64,000 nucleotides of DNA from Streptomyces subrutilus (GTDB lineage: Bacteria; Actinomycetota; Actinomycetes; Streptomycetales; Streptomycetaceae), in the NCBI RefSeq assembly GCF_008704535.1, contig NZ_CP023701.1, positions 6,800,001 to 6,864,000 of the forward strand. The letters run 5' to 3'. The notes beneath the pieces were generated by a model. That model worked only from the letters and a program-made list of their open reading frames with translations, was not told where the DNA came from and made no database searches. Shown in pieces: positions 43,374-52,057 of this stretch. The translations under genes and the position numbers were made by a program. Each line of letters opens with the position of its first letter. The first letter of the stretch is position 1.

Positions 43374-43811
43374 TCAGACCCCTCCGGCGTCGGTGAAGCC
43401 GTGGTGGGCGATCTCCAGGGTCTCGGTGGCCACGGAGGGGCTCGACGGGTTCAGCGTCGGCCCCGTCCAGCGCACCGGGAGCACCTCGACCAGGCCCCAC
43501 TGGGCGACGACGGAGCCGTCGGCGCGCAGGGCGGCGATCTGCGCGGTGGGGCGGGTGATGCCGGTGGCCAGGGAGGAGATCCATGCGGCGACGCGCGCGG
43601 TGTCGGCGGTCAGGGGACGGGTGAGACGGATGGTGGAGAAGGTGACACGGGTCGGGAGTTGCCACACGAAGCCGTTGTTCCCGCCCTCGTGGTGCTGCTC
43701 GATCTCGACCTGGGAGGCGAGCCCGTCGCAGCCGTTGAACAGCCCGAGGTTCTGGCCGTCGATGCTCAGCTTGAAGAAGACGGTGGAGCCGGGGTCGGGG
43801 AGCGTGGGCAT
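43374..43811 (-). CDS. CIS second tube/tail protein (Afp5/Pvc5-like)
   Basis: A 145-residue phage tail tube-like protein: FFKLSIDGQNLGLFNGCDGLASQVEIEQHHEGGNNGFVWQLP. This is the T4-gp19-like family, distinct from the main tube protein at 47525-47968. It probably forms the first tube ring(s) on the baseplate. It is tightly packed with the LysM gene downstream. The interrupted VQR-repeat gene ends 32 bp upstream. Confidence 0.9.
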   Translation of the reverse strand: MPTLPDPGSTVFFKLSIDGQNLGLFNGCDGLASQVEIEQHHEGGNNGFVWQLPTRVTFSTIRLTRPLTADTARVAAWISSLATGITRPTAQIAALRADGSVVAQWGLVEVLPVRWTGPTLNPSSPSVATETLEIAHHGFTDAGGV

Positions 43812-43843
43812 GCGGGACTCTCTGTTCGGGTGCGGGACGTCGG

Positions 43844-46800
43844 TCAGCGGTCGCGGAGGCGGCCGATGCGTTCGCGGTCGCCGCGGAGCTCGGCGCGCAG
43901 GAGGCGCGAGAGCGGGGCCAGCAGGCGGCGGGCGAGGGCGTCGAGATCGGCCTGGGTGGGTTGAGCGGGTTCGGGGGGACCGATCGGGGTGGAGGGGGTG
44001 GTGCGGCGGAGGGTGCGGAGGGGACGGGGGCGGGGGGTGCGGTTGGTGCGGGTGCGGGTGCGGGTGCGGTTGGTGAGGGTGTGGGCGGTGCGGGTGCGGG
44101 GGTGCTGACGGGTGGGGTGCCCGTGGGGGCGAGGCGTTGCAGAGGGACGGCCCGGGGCGGGGCCGCGGGTGCGGGTGACGGGTGCGGGTGCGCGGGGGCG
44201 GACGGGGTGCGCGGGTCGAGGGCGGCGAGCGGCAGGGGTGCGGTCCCGGCGGGTACGGCCGTGGCCCTGCGCAGCACGACGGCGCCCACCGGCCCGGCTC
44301 CCGGGGCCGGCTCCCGGGCGGGCCCCACCGGGGCGATGGGCCGGCCGGAGGCCAGCGGAGCCGCCACCGAGGGCGCCCGCTGCACCGGGGCCGCGGGGAT
44401 CCGCACGGTGGGGAGGGGCGTGGGTGCGGGTGCGGGTGTGGGTGCCGGGACCGGTACGGGTGCGGGTACGGGTACGGACCGGGGCTCCGGTGCGGGGGCG
44501 TCCGGGGGTGCCGGTGCGGCCGGGGCCGGCTTGATCGGGGCGCCGATCAGCGGCCGGCGGGCCCGGGTGGACGGCTCCTCGGACACCGCGCGCTGGACCC
44601 GTCGTACGAGGGGCTTGCGTGTCCCCGTGCCCGGCGCCGGGGGAGGTGCGGGCACGGAGACGTCCGTACTCGTACCCGGGGGAGGAGCGAGTACGGAGTT
44701 CACGGGGGCGCCGACGGCCCGTACCGTCCGCGACGGCACCACGGGCCGGGGCGCGGAGGTCAGCGGCGACCGGGCGGCCGTCACGGCACGCCGAACGGCC
44801 GGGGCCGGCGCGGCGGGGGCCTCCGTACGGACCGGTGCGCCGGGCCCGTTGGTCCCGGTCGGAGCACCGGAGCCGGGGACGGCGTCCGGCCGCGCCGGGG
44901 TGGCGGGTGCACCGGCCCGCTGGACCGGGGTGGTCGGGGCCGGGAGAGCCCTGGGCGAGGCGGGGTTCGGGGGTGCGTCCGGCGCCACCGCGAACGGGGC
45001 CTCCGCCACGGTGGACCCGGCCGCCGTGGGCAGGCGCCGGACGACGGGAAGCTCCGCCTGCACCGGCGGCGCGGGGGCCTGCGCTGGCGCCGGGCCGAAC
45101 CGTCCCGGCTGGGCCGCTTCCGGCGGGCCGGGCGCGGCGGCGGGCACCGCCGGAGGGCGAACGGGGCCCTGCCCGGGCCCCGTTGCCACCGGCGTGGCCG
45201 AAGCGCTGCCCGGTGTCCGGCCGGGGGGCAGGCGTTGCACGGCCGGAGCCTCCGGTGCGGGGGACGCCACGGGCCGGGATACGGGGACGACCGGGGCCGT
45301 CTCGGCGGGGGCAGGGGCGACGGGCGCCGCTGCCGGCAGGGGCGCGCGCTGCACGGCCGGGGTGGCCGGGGTGTTCGTGCGGGGAGTGTGCCGGCCGGGT
45401 TCGGGTACGGCGGTGGGCAGTGCCGCAGTGGTCCGTGGCGGGGGGGAGGGGGCGGCCTCGTCCGTGGCCCCGGGCACCGCGAGGCGCTGCACGGCCGGGG
45501 TGTTCGTGCGGGGAGTGTGCCGGCCGGGTTCGGGTACGGCGAGGCGCTGCACGGCCGGGGTGGCCGGGGTGGTGTGGTCGCCGGGTGGCTCGATGGAGGT
45601 CGGGGAGGGGGTCGGACTGGCCGACCGGGGGAGGGGGCGGGGTGTGCCGGGCAGGCCGGGCTCGGCCGAGCGCTGCACGGCGGGGGCGACCGCGTCGACC
45701 GGGGCGTCGTGCCGGTCCGACTTGCCGGGGCCCGCAGTCGGTCGGCCAGGACCCGGAGCCGGAGCGGCGGCTACGGGGGTCGCCGGGGCCGGTGCAGGCT
45801 CGGCCGGTGCGTCGGGCACGGCGACGCGCCGCACGGCCGGGGCCGTCCTGGCTTCTCGGGCGGCCGGGGCGGTGGCCGTGCGGGGGGTGCCCGGGAGGGG
45901 AGGCGCTTGCTCCGGGGCGGGACCCGGGAGGGCGGGTGATGGCGGCGACGGGGGCTGCGGCAGGGCGGCCGTTGACGACGGGGCGGTGCCCTCGGGCCGG
46001 GGGCGACGCTGCACGGTCGACGGGGCCGAGGGGGCCGCGACATCCCGGACGGGCGGGGATGCCGGGGCTCCGGAAGCGGCGGGGGCCTCCGGGCTCGTGG
46101 TCGGCGGCGGCGTTTCGGCCCGGATCGGTGGCGGGGTTGTCGGGCCCGGAGAGGGCGCCTCGGGTACCCCGGGCCGGGGCTGCCGCCGCACCGTCGCCGG
46201 GGCAGGAGCGGTCCCGGTGCCCGGGGTCGCTACGGTCGGCGCCGGTTCGCCCGTTCCCCCGACCACGGGCCGACGTTGCACTGCGGGTGCTGCGGGTGCT
46301 GCGGGTGCTGCGGGTGCTGCGGGTGCTGCGGGTGCTGCGGGTGCTGCGGGTGCTGCGGGTGCTGCGGGTGCTGCGGGTGCTGCGGGTGCTGCGGGTGCTG
46401 CGGGTGCTGCGGGTGCTGCGGGTGCTGCGGGTGCGCTCGTGGGCAGGGGCAGGGTGTCGGACGCGGTGGGTGAGGTGGAGGGCGGTGGGGCGAGCGGTGC
46501 CGGGGTGGCCAGGGGGAGGCGTTGCAGGGCGGGGGAGGGCGGCAGGGAGGTCGGGACCGGGGTGAGGGCGTCCAGGAGGAGGCCGGAGGGGGCCGACGCG
46601 GCCACGGTGTGGCCGATCCCGCCGCTGAAGGCCGGGTTCTGCCGCGTCGCCAGCGAGGCCGGGAAGTTCCGGTCGGCCGTCAGCCGGGGCACCCCCAGCA
46701 CGCGCCGGAGCGGAACCGTCGCCGCCCATCCGCCGTCCGCCGGCGCGGACACCGCCCCGGCCGACTCCGCAGCCGCAGCCGCCACCGGCACCGCCACCGG

Positions 46801-46845
46801 CTGCGCCGCCGCACCGTCCCGGCGGCGCCGTCCGAACAGCCCCAT
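43844..46845 (-). CDS. Pro/Ala-rich VQR-repeat protein of the CIS operon, frameshifted
   Basis: A ~1000-residue disordered protein if one missing base is restored. The N-terminus is MGLFGRRRRDG, and residues ~50-95 are more ordered (VLGVPRLTADRNFPASLATRQNPAFSGGIGHTVA). A 17-unit APA repeat follows. The body carries roughly fifteen P-A-V-Q-R/V-R-R motifs in Pro/Ala-rich sequence. The C-terminus (QPTQADLDALARRLLAPLSRLLRAELRGDRERIGRLRDR) is clearly coding but one frame away. The switch falls near the G5 run at 43994-43998: adding one base there reads through. It may be a sequencing error, a true mutation or recoding. It is neither a classical tape measure nor a known toxin. It keeps its place between tube genes. 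Confidence 0.75.
45364..45412 (-). repeat. 49-bp direct repeat within VQR gene, copy 1
   Basis: Identical to 45493-45541, 129 bp (43 codons) away and therefore in frame. It encodes the PEPGRHTPRTNTP segment next to VQR motifs, showing recent internal duplication. Confidence 0.8.
45493..45541 (-). repeat. 49-bp direct repeat within VQR gene, copy 2
   Basis: Second identical copy of the segment at 45364-45412. Confidence 0.8.
46282..46434 (-). repeat. 17-unit perfect 9-bp tandem repeat
   Basis: TGCGGGTGC occurs 17 times without variation (153 bp), encoding Ala-Pro-Ala triplets on the minus strand. Perfect identity means slippage-prone, recently expanded DNA. Since the unit is 9 bp, copy change keeps the frame. 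It has no CRISPR spacers. Confidence 0.9.
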
Positions 46846-46890
46846 CCCTCTCCCCGCTTCCCGTCGTGTCCCGTGTTCCCGGTGGCCCCG

Positions 46891-47034
46891 CTACGCCTCC
46901 TCCAGCCGCGCCACCCGCCGTACGTACGCCTGCCGGTCCGCGTGTTCCAGGTCGAGGATCGAGTCCAGGTCCCAGTGGAGGTGGTAGGCCAGGTACGCGG
47001 TCTCCTCCTCGACGAGGTCGGCCGCGTACGTCAC
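46891..47034 (-). CDS. Small CIS operon protein (DUF6760-like)
   Basis: A 47-residue protein starting VTYAADLVEEETAYLAYHLHW and ending LEHADRQAYVRRVARLEEA. Small proteins of this form recur in Streptomyces CIS loci between tube and baseplate genes (DUF6760 by recall). The GTG overlaps the stop codon of the assembly gene (GTGA). Its role is unknown, perhaps assembly. Confidence 0.75.
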   Translation of the reverse strand: MTYAADLVEEETAYLAYHLHWDLDSILDLEHADRQAYVRRVARLEEA

Positions 47035-47525
47035 GATTCCCCCAGGCGGCTCCCGGCCAGCTCGACCTCGAACGCCCCCTCGCAGTGCGGGCACGACACC
47101 GCCGCGCGGGTGTGGCCCTCCGCGTTGATCCGCCGGTAGAAGTCCTGGAGGAAGGCGAGGTCGGAGGCGAACATGTTCTCCACCGTCCCGTCGTGCACCG
47201 TCATCAGCGTGCCGAGCCGGGTGATCACCCGGCCCAGCAGCACCACCGACAGGTACGCCGGGTTCTCCCGTACGCGGACGTCCCGCAGCGGAACCAGCTC
47301 GTCCCGGGCCGTCGCCAGCCGCATCGTGCCGTTGCGGTGCACCGTCCCGGATTCGTCCACGAAGCCGCGCGGCAGTTCGAACCCGAACTCCGTGCGCAGC
47401 GGCTCCCGTACGGCGCCGCCGACCGCCGGTGCCGTCGGCTGGGCCTGCGGCTGCGCGGCAACCGCAGGGCCGGGGCCCGGGCCGGTGCCCGAACCCGTCA
47501 CCGTTCCTGGTCCGTTGCGTCGCAT
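47031..47525 (-). CDS. CIS tail-assembly-type protein
   Basis: A 164-residue protein. After ~40 Gly/Pro/Ala-rich residues, the conserved part (FGFELPRGFVDESGTVHRNGTMRLATARDELVPLRDVRVRENPAYLSVVLLGRVITRLGTL) resembles phage tail assembly chaperone proteins. A C-terminal CPHC pair may bind zinc. The ATG overlaps the TAA of the tube gene (TAATG). Placed after the tube, it matches the position of the tail assembly gene in related loci. Confidence 0.8.
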   Translation of the reverse strand: MRRNGPGTVTGSGTGPGPGPAVAAQPQAQPTAPAVGGAVREPLRTEFGFELPRGFVDESGTVHRNGTMRLATARDELVPLRDVRVRENPAYLSVVLLGRVITRLGTLMTVHDGTVENMFASDLAFLQDFYRRINAEGHTRAAVSCPHCEGAFEVELAGSRLGES

Positions 47526-47968
47526 TACTCGATGACCAACTCTTCGAAGGTGATGGTGACCTGCTCCGTGAGCGCCGAGGCGGCGCCCGCCTTCACCGAG
47601 CTGACCTCGACCTTCGAGCACCAGGCGTTGCGCAGGTTGTATCGGCGCACCGGGTTGTCCTGGTAGTCCATCATCATGATCGTGGCGTTCTTGCGGGCCG
47701 AGCCCATGTCGCCGTTGATCGAGGCGGAGATCCACTGGGTGAAGGCGCTCGACTGGGTCGCCCCGCGCGTCACCGAGCACTGGCCGGCCTTCTTCACGCC
47801 GGGCAGCTTCTTGATGACCGGCCGGCCGTCCGCCGAGACCTGCTGGTACTCGATGACGTCCTGCTCCATGGACAGGCTGCTGACCTCCTGGAGGAACTCG
47901 ACCATCACGCCGTCGATCTGGAGGCCGAAATTGTGTGAGGTGAGGGCGTCACCGGGCTGAAGGGACAT
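47525..47968 (-). CDS. cis1: CIS inner tube protein
   Basis: A 147-residue phage tail tube (T4 gp19-like) protein: HNFGLQIDGVMVEFLQEVSSLSMEQDVIEYQQVSADGRPVIKKLPGVKKAGQCSVTRG. Hexamers stack to make the inner tube ejected on contraction. It lies directly downstream of the sheath gene and is likely among the most highly expressed genes. The 122-bp sheath-tube gap has no ORF. Confidence 0.94.
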   Translation of the reverse strand: MSLQPGDALTSHNFGLQIDGVMVEFLQEVSSLSMEQDVIEYQQVSADGRPVIKKLPGVKKAGQCSVTRGATQSSAFTQWISASINGDMGSARKNATIMMMDYQDNPVRRYNLRNAWCSKVEVSSVKAGAASALTEQVTITFEELVIE

Positions 47969-48090
47969 GCGGGACTTCTCCTTGTCGCGTGGCGGCTACT
48001 GCGGCTACTGCGGGAACGCGGGGTGCGGGGGTGCGGGGCGCCGGGTGCGGTGCGGCCCGGGGTGCGCGGTGCGCGGCGTACGACGGGCTG

Positions 48091-49743
48091 TTACTCCTCC
48101 AGCTCCCCGCCGCCGCCCGAGAACTGGGCCAGCCGGAAGACCACGAACTCGGCCGGCTTGACCGGGGCGATGCCGATCTCGCACACCACGCGGCCCAGGT
48201 CCACGGACTCGACGGGGTTGGTCTCCGCGTCGCACTTCACGTAGAACGCGTCCTCGGGCCGCTGCCCGAAGAGCGCGCCCGAGCGCCACTCGTTGACGAG
48301 GAAGGCCGAGATGTTGCGGCGGATGCGTGCCCACAGCGCCTGGTCGTTCGGCTCGAACACCACCCACTGGGTGCCGATCAGGATCGACTCCTCCAGGTAG
48401 TTGAAGTAACGGCGCACGTTCAGGTAGCGCCACGCCGGGTCCGAGGCCAGCGTGCGCGCACCCCAGACGCGGATGCCGCGGCCGGGGAACGCGCGGATGC
48501 AGTTCACGCCGACGGGGTTGAGCAGGTCCTGCTCGCCGCGGGTGATCTGGAGCTCCAGGTCGACGGCGCCGCGCACGATCTCGTTGGCCGGGGCCTTGTG
48601 CACGCCGCGCTCGGCGTCGTTGCGCGCCCAGACGCCGGCCATGTGGCCGGACGGGGGCACCACCCGGGTCTGGCCGCTCGACGGGTCGAAGACCTTGATC
48701 CAGGGGTAGTACAGGGCGGCGTACCGGGAGTCGTAACCGGCGACCTCCATCCGCCACTTGCGGACGTCGCGGGCGTTCAGGCCGGGCGGCGGGTCGAGGA
48801 CGGCCATGCGGTCGCCCATCAGCTCGCAGTGCGCGACCATGCCCAGCTGGATGGCCTTGACCTGCTCCAGGTCGATCAGACCGCGCTGGTAGGCGGCCAT
48901 CAGGTCGGGCGCGGCCACCATGTTGATCTCGTCCAGGGCCTCCAGGCCGCCGAAGCCGGTGCGGTCGGCCGAGTCGCCGATGAACTGCCCGGGCTCCAGC
49001 CGGCCGTCCGCGCCGGCCGGTGACACCGGCTCCGTCCCCGCCGCCGTGCGGCTCGCGGGTACGGCGGCCGGGGCGGCGGCGGGCACGGGCAGGGTCAGGG
49101 TCTGCGCCTCGGGCCTGGACTGGGCCGCGCCGGGGGCCGCCTCTTCCACCACGATGGTCTTGGACCGCTGGCGCACCTGGGTGACGACGTAGTTGCGCGC
49201 CGACTTCTTGGCGCTCACGTCGAAGTCCTCGACGACCGCGTCGCCGTCCTTGACGACCAGTTTGAAGCGGTCGGCGGCGCCCTCGCCCTCGACGTCCTGC
49301 ACCTCCACGGTGAGGGACCCGCCCGCCGTCAGCCCACCGGTCAGGGCGGCCACCCGGAACGCGCCGAGCGCGACGGCCTCGCCGGCGGTGACCGCCTGCG
49401 GACCGGCCTGGGCGGCGACGGCGGGCGCCTGCCCCGCGGCGGACCCGGAGCCCGCCGCCCGCGCGCCCGCGGCGTCCGGGGCGCCGCCGACCCGTACGAC
49501 GTAGGCCGCGGTGCCGCCGTTGTTGAAGAACCCGTACACGGAGTGGGCCAGGTAGCAGCCGTCCGTGAAGTCACCGAACTCGGCAACGTACTGGGACCAG
49601 TTGGTCACCAGGGTCGGATCGTTCAGCGGCCCGAAGGGAGCCAGTCCCACGAACGCGGCGACCGAGGTCCCCACGCCCTCGATGGGCCGGGAGCCGCCGG
49701 CGACCTCTTCCACGTAGACGCCGGGGGACAGGTAGTTGGGCAC
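48091..49743 (-). CDS. cis2: CIS contractile sheath protein
   Basis: A 550-residue tail sheath protein. The N-terminal PNYLSPGVYVEEVAGGSRPIEGVGTSVAAFVGLAP and the C-terminal FNYLEESILIGTQWVVFEPNDQALWARIRRNISAFLVNEWRSGALFG segments are diagnostic of contractile sheath. A less conserved insertion domain covers residues ~90-240. The GTG is preceded by AAGGAGAAC. It is the first gene of the long minus-strand CIS operon. Only one sheath gene is present, as in Streptomyces-type CIS (unlike Afp/PVC with three). Confidence 0.95.
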   Translation of the reverse strand: MPNYLSPGVYVEEVAGGSRPIEGVGTSVAAFVGLAPFGPLNDPTLVTNWSQYVAEFGDFTDGCYLAHSVYGFFNNGGTAAYVVRVGGAPDAAGARAAGSGSAAGQAPAVAAQAGPQAVTAGEAVALGAFRVAALTGGLTAGGSLTVEVQDVEGEGAADRFKLVVKDGDAVVEDFDVSAKKSARNYVVTQVRQRSKTIVVEEAAPGAAQSRPEAQTLTLPVPAAAPAAVPASRTAAGTEPVSPAGADGRLEPGQFIGDSADRTGFGGLEALDEINMVAAPDLMAAYQRGLIDLEQVKAIQLGMVAHCELMGDRMAVLDPPPGLNARDVRKWRMEVAGYDSRYAALYYPWIKVFDPSSGQTRVVPPSGHMAGVWARNDAERGVHKAPANEIVRGAVDLELQITRGEQDLLNPVGVNCIRAFPGRGIRVWGARTLASDPAWRYLNVRRYFNYLEESILIGTQWVVFEPNDQALWARIRRNISAFLVNEWRSGALFGQRPEDAFYVKCDAETNPVESVDLGRVVCEIGIAPVKPAEFVVFRLAQFSGGGGELEE

Positions 49744-50003
49744 GCGGGGTTCTCCTTGCGGTGGTGTGACGGCCGGGTTCGGGGCCGGGCCCGGGTGCGG
49801 AGCCGGGGACCGGCGCCGGGGCGGCCGCCCTCCCGGTGGGCGCGGTCGGTTCCGCAGGCCACTGAGACCATCGCCCATCGCCCTGCCCCGCGGCAGGTCC
49901 GGGCGGGCGGTGTCGGGGGCAGCCCGCCCTGCCCACCCGTACACGCGGCGGGCGTCCGAAGTAACGTTCCCCACCGGGGGTCGTCCGCGGCATCGGAGAG
50001 CAC

Positions 50004-51908
50004 ATGCGGCAGGAACCGGACACGTCGGGCGCGTCGGGGCTGCGGTTCCGCATGCTCGGACCGATGACCGCCCGCGACCACGGCGGGACGCCGCTCGCGC
50101 TCGGGCCCAACCAGCAGCGCGCCCTGCTCGCCGTGCTGCTGCTGCGGCGCGGGCGCACCGCGCCCATGGCCGACCTGTGCGAAGCGCTCTGGGGAGAGCG
50201 GGTGCCGCCGCGCGCCGTGGGCACCCTGCGGACGTACGTGTCCCGGCTGCGCTCCCTCTTCGAACCCGACCGGCCCGCCCGCGCCCCCGCCCGGCTGCTG
50301 CTGTCCGCCCCCGACGGGTACGCGCTGCGGCTGCGCGATCCGGTGCTGGACATCGACGAGTTCGAGCGCGGCCTCGCCGAGGCCGCCCGGCTGCGGACCG
50401 CCGGCGCCACCGGCGAGGCGTACCGCACCCTCGGCGGGGCCCTCGGGCTGTGGTCCGGCACCCCCCTGTCCGGGCTGCCCGGGCCGTACGCCGAGGCGCA
50501 GCGCGACCGGCTCACGGAACTGTGGCTGAACGCCCGCGAGGACCACTTCCACAGCGCCCTGGAACTCGGCCTGGACCGGGACATCGCGGCCGTCGCCGCG
50601 CTGCGCGCGTTCGCGGCCGAACACCCCCTGCGCGAGCGCACCCAGGCCCTCCTCATGCTCGCCCTGCACCGCGCGGGCCGACCCGGGGAGGCCCTCGCGG
50701 TGTACGAGGCCACCCGGCGGACCCTCGACCTGGAACTCGGCGTCCCGCCCGGCCCCGAGCTGGCCGCCCTGCACCGCCGGCTGCGCTCCCGGGAACCCGG
50801 ATCCGGCCCGGGCCCCGGCCCCGCGGCCGCCGGCCCGGGTCCTGCCCGGACCCCGGCCCCCGTCGGGTCGGCGTCCCCCGCCCGCCCGTCCCCTCCCGCG
50901 GCCCCTTCGGCCCCCGTCGACCCGTCGCGGGCCGGGACGCGGGCCGAGACGCCGGACGGTGCTGCGGACCGTGTGGTGGACGGGGCCGGGTTCGTAGGGA
51001 GGGCGGTGGAGCGGGCGCTGCTCGTGCGGATGCTGGGCGACACCAACGGCGCGGTACCGGTCGCGGTGGTCACCGGCATGCCGGGCATCGGCAAGACGGC
51101 CCTCGCCGAGCACGTCGCCGAGCGGCTGCGCGGCGCCTTCCCCGACGGGGTCCTTCGGGCCTCCGTGCGCGACGGCGGCGCCGAGGCCCTGACCGGCCTG
51201 GTACGGGCCCTCGGCGTCCCCGGCCCGGCGGTGCCCGACGGGCTCGACGCGCGGGCCGCGCTCTACCGCTCGCTGCTCGCCGGGCGGCGGGTCCTCGCCG
51301 TCCTGGACGACGCGCACGACACCGCCGGACTGCTGCCCCTGCTGCCCGCCACTCCGGGGTGTGCCGCGCTCGTCACCAGCACCGGGCGCGGGCTCCTCGT
51401 CCCGGGAGCCCGGCTGGTCGACGTACCGGAACTCGACGACGCGGCCGCCCTGGACCTGCTCGCCGCGACCGCGGGACCCGAACGCCGCAGCGCGGAACCC
51501 GAAGAGCTGCGCCGGCTCGCGCGGCGGTGCGCGGGGCTGCCGCTCGCGCTGAGCCTGGCCGGCCGGCGGCTGCGGCGGGAGCCCGGCCTGGCGGTGGCCG
51601 CCCTCGCGGCCGCGGACGGCCCGGAACTGCTGGCCGCGCTCTGTGCGGACGGCGCCTCCGTCGGGGAGCGCTTCGACCGCTCCCTGGCCCTCCTGACGCC
51701 CGCCGCCGCCCGCGCGCTGCGCTGCACGGCCGGCGCCCCCGACGGCTTCGGCCACACCCGGGCCGCGGAGCTCATCGGCGCCTGCGAGGCGGAGGCGGCC
51801 GACGCGATCGACGAGCTCGTCGACTCGGGCCTGCTGCGCCCCGGCGCCTCGGGCAGCTACCGCTACCATCCGCTCGTCCGCGCGTTCGCCCGCTCCCCGC
51901 ACGGGTAG
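50004..51908 (+). CDS. SARP-NB-ARC transcriptional regulator
   Basis: A 634-residue AfsR-type regulator. Residues ~15-110 form a winged HTH of the OmpR/SARP type. ~115-260 form the bacterial transcriptional activation domain (BTAD). ~335-520 form an NB-ARC ATPase: Walker A GMPGIGKT with Lys364, Walker B VLAVLDD. ~590-634 is a short C-terminal domain, with no TPR array. A Pro-rich linker separates BTAD and NB-ARC. It diverges from the sheath gene across 260 bp, so it is the likely activator of the CIS operon. Confidence 0.93.
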   Translation: MRQEPDTSGASGLRFRMLGPMTARDHGGTPLALGPNQQRALLAVLLLRRGRTAPMADLCEALWGERVPPRAVGTLRTYVSRLRSLFEPDRPARAPARLLLSAPDGYALRLRDPVLDIDEFERGLAEAARLRTAGATGEAYRTLGGALGLWSGTPLSGLPGPYAEAQRDRLTELWLNAREDHFHSALELGLDRDIAAVAALRAFAAEHPLRERTQALLMLALHRAGRPGEALAVYEATRRTLDLELGVPPGPELAALHRRLRSREPGSGPGPGPAAAGPGPARTPAPVGSASPARPSPPAAPSAPVDPSRAGTRAETPDGAADRVVDGAGFVGRAVERALLVRMLGDTNGAVPVAVVTGMPGIGKTALAEHVAERLRGAFPDGVLRASVRDGGAEALTGLVRALGVPGPAVPDGLDARAALYRSLLAGRRVLAVLDDAHDTAGLLPLLPATPGCAALVTSTGRGLLVPGARLVDVPELDDAAALDLLAATAGPERRSAEPEELRRLARRCAGLPLALSLAGRRLRREPGLAVAALAAADGPELLAALCADGASVGERFDRSLALLTPAAARALRCTAGAPDGFGHTRAAELIGACEAEAADAIDELVDSGLLRPGASGSYRYHPLVRAFARSPHG

Positions 51909-52057
51909 GGGACCGGGGGCGGGGGTACGGGACGCACCGCGGGCCACCGGCCCCCGCGAACGCCGTCGCGGCCGTGTCCGGACGGGCAGTCAGGAGTGCC
52001 CCGGAGGCGGCACTTTCGGGCAGCGGCGCCGTCGCCCGTGCGCCCTAGCCTTCCCGC

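Noticed and set aside
46282..46434. CRISPR array
   Set aside because: The units are 9 bp and abut with no spacers; it is a coding tandem repeat.
43961..46987. A long plus-strand open frame antisense to the VQR gene
   Set aside because: It is Gly/Ala/Arg-rich, lacks any domain, and is the shadow of high third-position GC in the real minus-strand gene.
36503..49743. Prophage
   Set aside because: Tail-like genes are present but no integrase, terminase, portal, capsid or lysis gene is seen, and the ATPase, DUF4255 and single sheath fit a CIS.
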